Of a stretch of 64,000 nt of DNA, positions 37,601 to 46,600 are shown in pieces. Position 1 is the stretch's first letter, and each line of letters opens with the position of its first letter. Under the pieces are notes generated by a model. It saw only the letters and a list, made by a program, of their open reading frames with translations. It was not told where the DNA came from and ran no database searches. Made by a program: the position numbers and the translations under genes. Origin of the DNA: Patagioenas fasciata (taxonomy: Eukaryota; Chordata; Aves; Columbiformes; Columbidae); contig NC_092525.1 of NCBI RefSeq assembly GCF_037038585.1, positions 27,120,367 through 27,184,366 on the forward strand, in the 5' to 3' direction.

Positions 37601-40600
37601 CTGTCACATCTCAGCAGCAAAAAAATTGGTAGTTGTAACAGATGCTTAGCACAGCACAAGACACTAAGAATAAAAAGGAGACCAAAGAGATACCAAGTTG
37701 AATTAACTTTGTACATCTGAGTGATAGACCAAGAGGCAACAGACAAGCTGCAACAGAATTTCCAGTTAGATATAAACAAGTTTTAATTCTGGCTATAGTC
37801 AAACAGTGATATAGTTTTCCCTAGAGAGGCTGTGGCATCTCCATCCTTGGAGATACACAGAACTCAACTGCACAGGGGCATAAGCAACTTCATCTAAATT
37901 GGTCCTGCTTTGAGAGGTCAGATGATCTCCAGAAGTCCTGTCCAATATGAATTACTCTAATTCTAATTCACTTTTTAGATAAGTTTCCAAGTATTACTAA
38001 CATTTTCAAAAGCATAACAGTGGTGTGCACACAATGCTTTGATTTTGCTTTTCCTCCTTATATGCAGTTATTTCATGTCCTAGAAGCAGATTCCAAACTT
38101 TGTGACTGAAACATTTCATATCAGTACTTCACTTTATGTTTTTGGTTTTAACTTTCTTATTCCGCATGACAAAAAGAAGAGGGAAAAAAGCTTTCCTAAG
38201 TCTTTGATCCATTCAGGATTGACAGAGACTGGAAATATTCTCCTTCCCTAGTCCAGCTCCTAATAATATAATTTCACCAAATCCATGCTAGAGCCCAAAC
38301 AGGCTACTGTCAGCTATTTAAGTCATCCAAGACTCCAGCTCTTGGAGGTTTACTAAGAATCTGTCAGCATTTGTTTCTCTCCAGGCATCCCAATTTTATC
38401 TTTCCACTGCAGAATACTTTGAAGCTGGTAGCACCCAACAACTAAACAAGAATAGCATGAACTGTCCTAGATTCAGTTTTCAGTCTGAATACATAGGTTA
38501 TTCTTATCCTTTGTCTCCTTTATGTCCTTGTTTTCTCTGTGATATCCTCTCACATTTATATAATACACTGGGGCCACTACTATTAGTACCAGCACGTGCA
38601 ATAGCTAAAGCAGTGCCATGCTAGATCCTCCCAAAATTTCTTGTCACATATTCCTCTTAGGCTGCACTGTTTTCATAACACTTCAACTAGAAGGAATTTT
38701 AACCTTTACAATAAGAACCTAAAGACATGAAGATAGCTTATTTTTTATTTTTTTAAAGCGGTTCTGAGACTGGAAACAACCACCACCAAAAAATGTTATA
38801 CATTTGAGGCTGAAAATCACAGGTGAAAGCCAGTCTTCAAAGTTCAATCCCCACCTGTAAAACACAGGGAAAAAACTACTTCAAATCACAGTAATGTTCA
38901 TGGCAGTGAAGGGCTCAGAAATTACGGTGCTGAAAGCCAAATAATTACCTAGGTACGTAGCCCAAAATTTCTAATATTTCAGACACTTTTAATGTATTTT
39001 TGGGATTTCAGGCAGCGATTCAGAAGACATCTCAACCTATGATTGTTATGACGATTCACAAAGTAAGGAACTTGTGAACCGGGAGACTGAAAGTTACAAA
39101 ACATTCAATACAAGATTCTGTGGTGAGAGAAAAGGTATAATGCTGCAAAAATATTGAAGTCCACACAAAATATTCTTGTTCTATCTTTTTCTAAACAACA
39201 TGTCTTTGTTTTCAGAACTTAGATGGAGATGCCCTAGAGGAAGCAGAGATCAATTTAAATTTGGGAATTACAAAGAGCGTGCTCAGTCTTGTGCCCTATG
39301 TAGAAATAAAAGTTCTGCTTCAACCTGTAAGTATGATGTGTTATTGAAATAATTACCAATCAAGGAGCAGAAAACTATACTGCACACATATCAGGCCAAA
39401 TTTAGTTTAGTATAAGCATTCAGTAGCACTGTAGCTAAAGAGTGGACATGTATAGATCTTGTAGAGCAAGATCAGCAAATCCAAGTTTTACATACTTCGC
39501 CAAGTTTAATCCCCACACACAAGAGCTCTAGCCTTCTATTTTTTATAAGAGGAGTCCTTTCTGTATTTTATTGATGACAGGAATATTTTTTCCAGTGCCA
39601 TATGGAAGAATATAAAAGCTGAATATTACTGTGCCAGCTATTGCAGTGGTACCTGTTACCTAATGTGGTATAAATACATACTAAAGAAAATTCCAGCCCT
39701 ACACTCAAATAGTTGAACATGCAGAATCAGGGAAAGCCTCATTTTTAAAAAACCTTTTAAAATGTTGAACATCAAGCTTTTAAAGTCATTTATCTCAGAC
39801 TCCTCTCTCTATACTGTAAGAAGAGATTACACATAGAAAAATATAAATTCTCAACAGTGGGAAGTAGAAATTAGCTACTTCTCTATATAAATACTGTAAA
39901 ACTATAAATGAAAGTCATATTCATATAATTATTAGGATTATGAGTCTGATTATTCTACACTTTTCCCCTGCAGTCTTTCACTGTATGAAATGCAATATGA
40001 ATCTAAATACCATTTGTCACAGAACTAAATTCAAACCCCAAAACGTTAATCTGTCCTAATCCGCAAAAAATCTTAAACATGTATGAGTTTCAGTATGCAG
40101 TGAAAGTTGCTTTATTTTTTTTTATACTTACGCTAAATAGAGCAAAATGTTAAATACACAGAAAATTACTTTTGGCTTTTGTTTTAAACATGGTCTCAAT
40201 GACTCCAGCTTACTCACAGAAGAGAACCTCCACTCAAAAGGCTCAAAAAAGTAAACAGCCACGTGAACTTGTAAACAGATTTTCTGAAAGGTAAGCTGCA
40301 GCAATAGCACAACATGAAGCACAACAGAAAATACCATTGTTGAAGATTCAGCATGAAAACTCACTGGTACCGTTAGCAGGAGGACAGTTTTATCTTCTGC
40401 AGTGCATGCTGCATATTAGCGTTTTACTCAATAATGAAGTGAAAACATTTACCCTAAAAGCAAGTGTAAGTAATTCTTGGAGTAGTTCTTCAGTCTTGGT
40501 AATTTAATGAAGGGTCAACATCTGACTTCTTTAGCTGACACATTTAGTAAAAAAATAACAACAAAAAAAGTAGTTAATCTTGCTTTTAAGATAATGTTCC

Positions 40601-42000
40601 CATTCACAAATGCAAAAGCAGGTCTGTAGTCTTTAAAATACATTTTTCTACCAAATATTTCTAACAGTCCTACTTTTAACTGTTAATATTAAATTGCACT
40701 GGGAGTCTTAAAAGTTAGATGCATTCTTAACCACAGCACAGACTACAGTGAAACTCATCTGAGTTGTCACTATCATTTTTGACAGCATTAGTCAATAGCA
40801 GTAATTGCCTGGAAATACAGCAGCTGCACTTGAGAATCAATGGCATAGACAATTATGTGAGAGAAAATAACAGCATTAAAAACGTGATGTTATGACTGAT
40901 TTCCTTACTTTGCATCCAGGAGTGTTTTCTGTCTTACTGCAATACAGATGTGATACAAATTATGATGGACTGTGTTTCACAATTAAATGAAAAATTCTAC
41001 TCACTGTAAAATTAACTTGCAACTAAGTATGCTATCAAGGTATATGTTTAATTCATAGTTTAGAAACTCTTATACTTAGATTGTTTGTGTTTTATTCTAT
41101 GTATCTAATCTTTAGGCAAAACTTTGAGGCTGCCAAAACCTGCTATTCAAGCACATGTGATAAAATTATCCTTTCACCTCAACACTTACCCAGCAAGAAG
41201 TCCGCCCAAAGCAAATCTGCAATCAACATCAGAAACAGAAATGCCAATTATTTCAATGCAAATGTAAGACTTTAGACTGAAAATTAAAAACCACACAACT
41301 ATCTCTGGCAGAGTACATCCCCACATCACAGCACTGTTGAACATCCCCATTCATAGCAAATTAACTATTAGAATCTAAACGTGTATAGTCCATTTGAGTA
41401 TACGACATGTGAGTATGTTACAGACTTTTATGCAACTTAGTCCCTGTATAAATGGTGAAAGGGACAGAAAAGGAGCACTGGATCTAACCTCTGGAATTAA
41501 GTTTCATATACCAAAATAAATTATGTCACCCTAACCATACAAACCACCACCAAAAGCAGAAGAAAACCTCCATACAAACAAACATGCACCACACCAGGGC
41601 TGCTATTTTAAAAAGGTGTAGATCTCCCTCAGTTTAAAGGATTACACAATCAAAGAGAGACATCAATAGCAGATGGTTCCAATGTGAATCCTGAAGCAGT
41701 CTATCACATGCCTCAGAATTTCTGCTTCTCAATATGTATTGAGAGTCAACATGCTACATAGAACTTCAATTAAACATCACTTTCTACTCTATACCTATTG
41801 TAAACATTTGCCTCCAGTATTAACAAGGCTATATTTTATCATTCCAGAGTTTAAGTGCTACTCTGGATCATGCCATACAGACAGCAAACAGTTTGAAGAA
41901 AGCGACAGAGCGAATGGTACAAGCAGTTTCAGAAGATCTAGCTAAAGTTAGAAGAAAACAGCTTAAATTATCCAGTTTCAAATGTGATGTTGTTCTGTGA
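30598..42000 (+). CDS. AKNAD1: AKNAD1, AKNA domain containing 1; 14 coding exons, 891 aa
   Basis: Paralogue of the centrosomal/AT-hook protein AKNA, with no established molecular function. Coding segments: 30598-31692, 32695-32824, 32927-33078, 33189-33248, 33716-33849, 34191-34326, 34993-35156, 36361-36462, 37442-37527, 39012-39134, 39216-39326, 40209-40290, 41116-41263, 41848-42000 (2676 nt, all phases consistent). The N-terminal 365 residues are one acidic, low-complexity exon containing DDLPYDGD, which matches the mammalian N-terminus. The AKNA domain spans about residues 440-560 (ALNQLKRYLADLERNYLTAR, then KVEGEIFRLGMLLEDIQE). The C-terminus LDHAIQTANSLKKATERMVQ resembles the AKNA tail. 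Human AKNAD1 is 836 aa. The start is uncertain: Met codons at 30598, 30622 and 30658 are in frame, and an upstream exon could supply ATG at 30185. Its position between GPSM2 and STXBP3 on the opposite strand matches human 1p13.3. Confidence 0.9.
32695..32824 (+). CDS. AKNAD1: AKNAD1 coding exon 2 (IPPQSDSPNAS...)
   Basis: Acceptor tttaacag, donor GCAA|GTAAAT, 130 nt. Encodes IPPQSDSPNASTAIHSGHTG, then a Ser/Thr-rich stretch ending GLSKA. Low conservation; supported by phase, splice sites and position. Confidence 0.75.
32927..33078 (+). CDS. AKNAD1: AKNAD1 coding exon 3 (start of AKNA domain helices)
   Basis: Acceptor catgcag, donor AAGAAA|GTAAAG. Encodes ELTLGENMSQTLQDQTDQLI-KK, an amphipathic helix of the kind that precedes the AKNA domain core. 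Confidence 0.82.
33189..33248 (+). CDS. AKNAD1: AKNAD1 coding exon 4 (60 nt)
   Basis: 20 codons, VEDFSKHMTQETFFVQDNYL, flanked by acceptor cttaaag and donor CTG|GTAAAT, phase 0 on both sides. The residues continue the helical segment of exon 3. Confidence 0.82.
33716..33849 (+). CDS. AKNAD1: AKNAD1 coding exon 5 (AKNA domain core)
   Basis: Encodes ALNQLKRYLADLERNYLTAR, then EEHHNLQLQNYKDKSINIGE and FDPER, the most conserved stretch of AKNA family proteins. Acceptor gtgaag, donor AAAG|GTTAGA. Confidence 0.9.
34191..34326 (+). CDS. AKNAD1: AKNAD1 coding exon 6 (AKNA domain core)
   Basis: Encodes KVEGEIFRLGMLLEDIQEQT, the signature of the family, then a Ser-rich tail ending SYSLCE. Acceptor gtttag, donor GAG|GTAACC. 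Confidence 0.9.
34993..35156 (+). CDS. AKNAD1: AKNAD1 coding exon 7
   Basis: Acceptor ttgtacag and a consensus donor CACAC|GTAAGTG. Only one frame is open: SSVVSSIADPPKRRATETAF ... GDKCNLCLHT. Ends in phase 2 with a CNLC motif. Confidence 0.82.
36361..36462 (+). CDS. AKNAD1: AKNAD1 coding exon 8
   Basis: Encodes LLSPEKKYTAEGLASHCQGA, then a short acidic stretch ending ENTNG. Donor GG|GTAAGTG is strong. The intron ends ggtgcagag. The frame is kept only if the second AG (36359-36360) is used; the first AG, two bases upstream, brings a stop within 22 codons. Confidence 0.72.
37442..37527 (+). CDS. AKNAD1: AKNAD1 coding exon 9 (86 nt)
   Basis: Encodes NKDIEERKTGTCSPFIQRKP and TDLSDTNM. Acceptor ctcaaag, donor ATGA|GTAAGT. 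Supported by phase and strong splice sites. Confidence 0.78.
37820..37970 (+). mobile_element. CR1 LINE 3' fragment (plus strand)
   Basis: GAGGCTGTGGCATCTCCATC, then CTTGGAGATACACAGAACTC, followed by CTGCTTTGAGAGGTCAGATG and ATCTCCAGAAGTCCTGTCCA, and an (ATTCTAA)-like end. These are successive landmarks of the 3' terminus of avian CR1 elements. It is about 150 bp, 5'-truncated and diverged, within the AKNAD1 intron after coding exon 9. Confidence 0.85.
39012..39134 (+). CDS. AKNAD1: AKNAD1 coding exon 10
   Basis: Encodes SSDSEDISTYDCYDDSQSKE, then LVNRETESYKTFNTRFCGER-K, rich in Asp and Tyr. Acceptor atttcag, donor AAAG|GTATAA. Confidence 0.8.
39216..39326 (+). CDS. AKNAD1: AKNAD1 coding exon 11 (CALC motif)
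   Basis: Encodes LRWRCPRGSRDQFKFGNYKE and RAQSCALCRNKSSAST. Acceptor ttttcag, donor ACCT|GTAAGT. The Cys pair and basic context resemble the C-terminal region of AKNA. Confidence 0.83.
40209..40290 (+). CDS. AKNAD1: AKNAD1 coding exon 12 (82 nt, basic)
   Basis: Encodes YSQKRTSTQKAQKSKQPREL and VNRFSE. Acceptor ctccag, donor GAAAG|GTAAGC. Confidence 0.78.
41116..41263 (+). CDS. AKNAD1: AKNAD1 coding exon 13
   Basis: Encodes QNFEAAKTCYSSTCDKIILS, then PQHLPSKKSAQSKSAINIRN and RNANYFNAN. Acceptor tctttag, donor AAT|GTAAGA. Confidence 0.82.
41848..42000 (+). CDS. AKNAD1: AKNAD1 last coding exon
   Basis: Acceptor attccag, then SLSATLDHAIQTANSLKKAT and ERMVQAVSEDLAKVRRKQLK, an amphipathic helix like the C-terminus of AKNA. 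Ends CDVVL with TGA at 41998-42000. Confidence 0.88.
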   Translation, partial: SLSATLDHAIQTANSLKKATERMVQAVSEDLAKVRRKQLKLSSFKCDVVL

Positions 42001-42160
42001 TATTTATAGTTAGAAACTATTATACAGAAAAACATTATAGATATTTCTACTAAAAATTTATTTTAAGTTTTGAAACACATGACATTTGATGAACCAGTCA
42101 AATTAAAAAGGTGTTGTTCCTGTATTCTCACTGAAAATAAAGTCAGTATGTTATTCACAT
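42001..42160 (+). other. AKNAD1: AKNAD1 3' untranslated region (approximate)
   Basis: Short, AT-rich trailer from the stop to about 20 nt past the AATAAA at 42136-42141. The end is inferred. Confidence 0.55.
42136..42141 (+). terminator. AKNAD1: Poly(A) signal of AKNAD1
   Basis: Canonical AATAAA 136 nt after the AKNAD1 stop codon, followed within about 45 nt by GT-rich sequence. This is a good position for 3'-end formation. Confidence 0.6.
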
Positions 42161-42603
42161 AGGTGCATTTGAAAACTACATCCACTTTGCCTCATCATCC
42201 CTTGGGTCCTGCAACATTTTAGAATTGTTATATGATGTCTTCACACTGCATTCCTCCCCAATGTAGGGGGGAAATTGGATGTTTTTCCACCTTCTGATGA
42301 ACTTTGAATTAACTCACCTAGCAAAGATATTCTCTTAACCTACTAGTTAACCTGAGGGCAGAATTAAGGGAAAAGAAACAAAACCACCTTTCTGCAAAAC
42401 AAAAAAATGCATACAATTGGGAAAAATGTAAAGAAAAAGTAATGAGCAATCTTTTTCATTATGACATTTATCTCAGATTCTACATACAATCGTTTCAATG
42501 CACATCAACAAAACATCCCTTTAAAAGTTTAGAAAATTATTTAAGTGCAAACTTCAGACAAATCTAAATATTACCAGTATTACAGAATTAATGCAATTAA
42601 TAA

Positions 42604-42609
42604 TTTATT
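42604..42609 (-). terminator. STXBP3: Candidate poly(A) signal of STXBP3 (distal)
   Basis: AATAAA on the minus strand about 1 kb after the stop. If used, the 3' UTR would end about 430 bp from the AKNAD1 poly(A) site. Confidence 0.3.
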
Positions 42610-42984
42610 TGATCTCTTTCAACACAAATTTATATATTTCTTAGTATGTAACAAAGTAGAAGGAAAGAGTTCATTCTCTTGAATGCATCAGGCTTTGGTA
42701 TTTGGTTTGGATTTTGCTTTTCTTTTTTAAATTACCAAGCCATTTGAAAGATTCAACTGCTTTCCCTTCTTTTCCTCTCCTTTTCCCTGCTGCCACTCCC
42801 ACAAAAAGAGAATTTATGGTCAAAATTCTGGATCTTCTATCTCACAGGCAATTCAACTATAAAACAGATAGACTATGTAGACACAATCATAAGGCAGTTT
42901 GCAAAAAAATAAGTTCTTTTAAACCTTTAGTAATAATCCCTGTATATACTTAAATATAAAGTGTACTTCAGTGCACAGTTGACA

Positions 42985-43597
42985 GCATTTCTCCAAAGTT
43001 ATTTATTGAAGTTATAACTGCTTAGTACTTCCGTGATTAACTTGCTACCTTAACCCACCACCATATAAAAAGCTTTTGATTTTTCACAATTACATATATT
43101 TTCAGAATTTTCAGTGAGTTATTTTACAGAAAATATTACAGTTTGAGACATTGCACTTGTGTTAAATACTTGTACCATAAACTCATATTTACAAAATTTT
43201 CTTCTGAAGCTTCTACCTAAGAACCTAGGCCCTTTTTAATTCAGTCATTTTTAGAAATAAACTATTATAGAAAAAATTCACAGTTGTCAAAAACAATTCC
43301 AGTTTATGTATAATCACAATAACTCTTAGCATAATTTGTTAGGAATGAACATGATCTTTTGAAAAGGCACTTAGAGTGTAACACCATCTATACTAAATAC
43401 AACCTAAGAAACACTCATGTTGATTTTTTTCTTCTCTCTGCCTTCTACTCCCCAAACAAAGCAGCAAATTTGAATTATAAAGTGACATTCCACTAGTCAG
43501 AACCATGTATTGTCCTAGTACAGTATTTCAAAAAGTCAATTCCATAAGAATATGTACATACTACTTGTCTTCTAATGCATCACAAACATCACCGTAT
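42985..43597 (-). other. STXBP3: STXBP3 3' untranslated region (approximate)
   Basis: Sequence after the TAG at 43600-43598. The end is placed about 20 nt past the AATAAA at 43007-43002; another hexamer at 42609-42604 would extend it to about 42,590. Either way the transcript converges on AKNAD1 from the right. Confidence 0.45.
43002..43007 (-). terminator. STXBP3: Candidate poly(A) signal of STXBP3 (proximal)
   Basis: AATAAA on the minus strand about 590 nt after the stop codon. A second at 42609-42604 is an alternative distal signal. Sequence alone cannot choose between them. Confidence 0.4.
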
Positions 43598-43689
43598 CTA
43601 CTCATCCTTAATGCAGACCAAGTCCTTTGGTTTACTAAGGCTCTTTATTTCATCCAGTAGTCTTTTAGGTGTCAAAATATGAGTAGAAC
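43598..43689 (-). CDS. STXBP3: STXBP3 exon 19 (C-terminus)
   Basis: Acceptor tgtcag, then [20 protein letters not shown] and KDLVCIKDE with stop TAG. Matches the mammalian C-terminus (THVLTPKKLLDDIK, ending IKDE). Confidence 0.93.
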
Positions 43690-46600
43690 CTGACAAAAGA
43701 ACATAAATATTAACTGTTCGCAGTCTGAAATCCTGACTTTTACACATTCTCTCTTAAAAAAAAAAGTCACATGCTGGTGTTTTTTACTGTACCTAGAAAA
43801 CAAAAAAGTACAACAGTTCCAAGTTGTTTTCACATTTTATCATGAAAAGTGTCATCATGTAAGTGTCACCATTAGGTAGGCAGTGTCCCTCTTCCACCTG
43901 CTGAGCCATCCAGATTATGACCCTTACTTTGGATACAAGTTCCAAGTCCCTGCTCTGCCCGGTTTCAAACCTCAACCACCACTAACTAACCCAGCAAACA
44001 AAAAATAAAGCAAAAAAAAAACCACCACCACACACAAACACACCTACAACATGACCCACTGTTTTGGAGGTAACAGACTCTAGACTTCAGCATCAAGGTT
44101 GTAATTGCTTTAAGGAATAGTATTTATTTATTTAAAATCATGGTAGATAAATTTAATCCTTTTTGAAACTCACGACTAAATATAATCACCAGACATACAC
44201 ATCAAAAGCAATTTAGGATGCTTCAGATGAACTGGCACCCAGACACCAGCTGCCACTGCAGATGGATACAAGTCTCTGGTAAAGTTCTACATCCAGAAGG
44301 TATGTTTTGAGATATCATATATGCAAATGTTTTAGCACCTAAGTTTAAACAGCATGACAGAAAATGACTTTTTGAAGCACAGCAGCTGATAGAACAAACA
44401 TTTGCTGCCTCTGAAGTACTAAATGAGAGAATTACTGACCCAGCTGGTAATTTATGCATGTACTACTACATCTTAAAGAGATTAGGAAGATTATTCCAGT
44501 TTCCAGGACAAAAGCTGTAAATCATGGTGTGGTTTGTGTAAAGTCTAAAGAAATCACAATAAAATGATGTTGCAGAGTCAACTGAGCTACACTGAAAGTC
44601 TTTTGGGGTTGTTTTGTTTGGGGTTTTGTTCAGTTGTTTTTGTTTGAGTTTTGTTTGGGTTTCGATTTTGTTTTTTAAGAAAATACTTCTCTTCCTCCCA
44701 AAGCACAGAATTTCACATTAGTCTGCCAGCTTTCCTACTACTTCCAGAAGCAATGAGAGTAATAAGCATAACTGAAGGTAAAGCACTGGCAGATAGAGAA
44801 GTTTGTGACAAAATTGTAAGCAAGGAAATTCCAGGTCTGTTTAAATCCTTTTTGTTCTACATCAGGCTACTTGAATAAATATATTTCTCTGATGTAATTC
44901 ATGATGATTCTTTTGTAGAGCATAACTGTATTTATTGACCTTAATATCTTGTTGAAAAAAATTCCAAACATCAAGCATAAACTGAAAAGATACTTTTAAG
45001 TGCACAGTCTAAAAAAAAAAAATATATATTGGCTATAGCACTAGTTTACTGAACCAACTTAGGGAATGTAAGACAAAAGATCCTTACATTTTCCAGAAAC
45101 ACATGTAGTAAAACCTTTTCCCAAAAGCTTACCAATAACAACCTCACAGGACTTGTAGGCTTCAGAGACTTCATAAGCACTGCGCATCTCAGAATATGTA
45201 ATTCCTCCAATCACAAATATAATCAGTCTTGCACTACTCTTCCGCACCTCTTTATAACTAGCTCTGGGCTTCTGGCGGGCACTGTGAAAGATTTCAGAAG
45301 ATGACATTTACACACCTTTACTGATTAATTTTGGTAAAAACTATACACTTAAGCAGTGACAATTTCTGTCACGCAGTTCATGGCTTGATTATGATTTCAG
45401 TAAAAAAAATTAGACAAATTAATCATTAAAAGAATTTTAACAAAAACAAGTTAGCACACTACTCAAACTATTCAGTTATCACATGGGGGAAAATAAATAC
45501 AAAGCAAAAACCTTGTTGCGCACACAGCTCACACACAAGGGATAATTACATTTCAAGAAACTTAACCATTTACCTTACTGCTCCTGATCCATTCCAGGTA
45601 GGAGGACACTGGGAGCTATAAGGCCAGTCTTTTGAATCTAGTTTGTTTTCTATAGCATCCTGAAGGGCAGAGCAAAGACCCACTTTAAACATCCATGTAG
45701 ACCTAAAACCCGTCAAGTTTTGACTTCCAGTAAGGAAATCAAACTGGAATTTAATGGCAGCACATACAATTTCTTAGATCACCATAAAGAGCGCCTCATG
45801 AACAACACCCCTATGTAACAAAATGCTAAGCAACATAACACTAGAAGTTATTACAAGGCTTTTGTATATCACAAGGAATTGGGAATACATATGCTTTCTT
45901 TATAAAGATAGTATGGATTTAAATGTTCAGATTTCACTAGTAGCTTATCATCTCTAACTACCCTAACATATTTCATTCCTCTATAGCAGTATATGAGAAG
46001 AGTTAGGGTTCCCTGAAGCACAAATGAGTGTGTTAAAGTCGCCAACAATCTATGAACGACAGCACCAGCTAAGACTAAAGGTCCAGTAAACTCACTGTTC
46101 CATCTGACAGTCACTAACTGATGCTTAGGATGAGGTGTAATACCAAAGCAACTACACTTCTGGCAAGGAACATTTTTACAGCCTCCACTAATCTACAGTT
46201 CAGATGTGAACTACAGTTTAAAGACCCACTAGAGAAAAAAAAACATAAAGGCAGATCATTAAATTACACTGAACACTGCCAATCACAGGACAAGCTGTTT
46301 AGAAAGACTTTTTGCTTCACTTGCTTCACCTTCAAAATAACCTCTGATAAGGAGGTTCACTAACACACAGCAGTCTAATGTTCTATATTACAGACAAGGT
46401 AAAAGTGATTGCTTTGCTCAGCAGATGCATTTAACAATGGTAACTCAAGATACTGTGGAATTTCAATACATACAACTGCTCACTAGAGTAAATTTCTGCA
46501 CCGCACTCATGAATTAACTAGCTGTTCAAATTTACCTCCATAACATCTTTGATAACAGGTGTCCACCTAGAAAGTTGAAAAGTTTCTTCTGAAGAACGGT

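Larger units (their letters stand above)
43690..45132 (-). other. STXBP3: STXBP3 last intron (1.4 kb)
   Basis: Contains a possible ancient repeat at about 43850-43990, an A/C-rich simple tract just beyond it (43990-44049) and a G/T-rich tract at 44601-44673. No exon or RNA gene was recognised. Confidence 0.6.
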
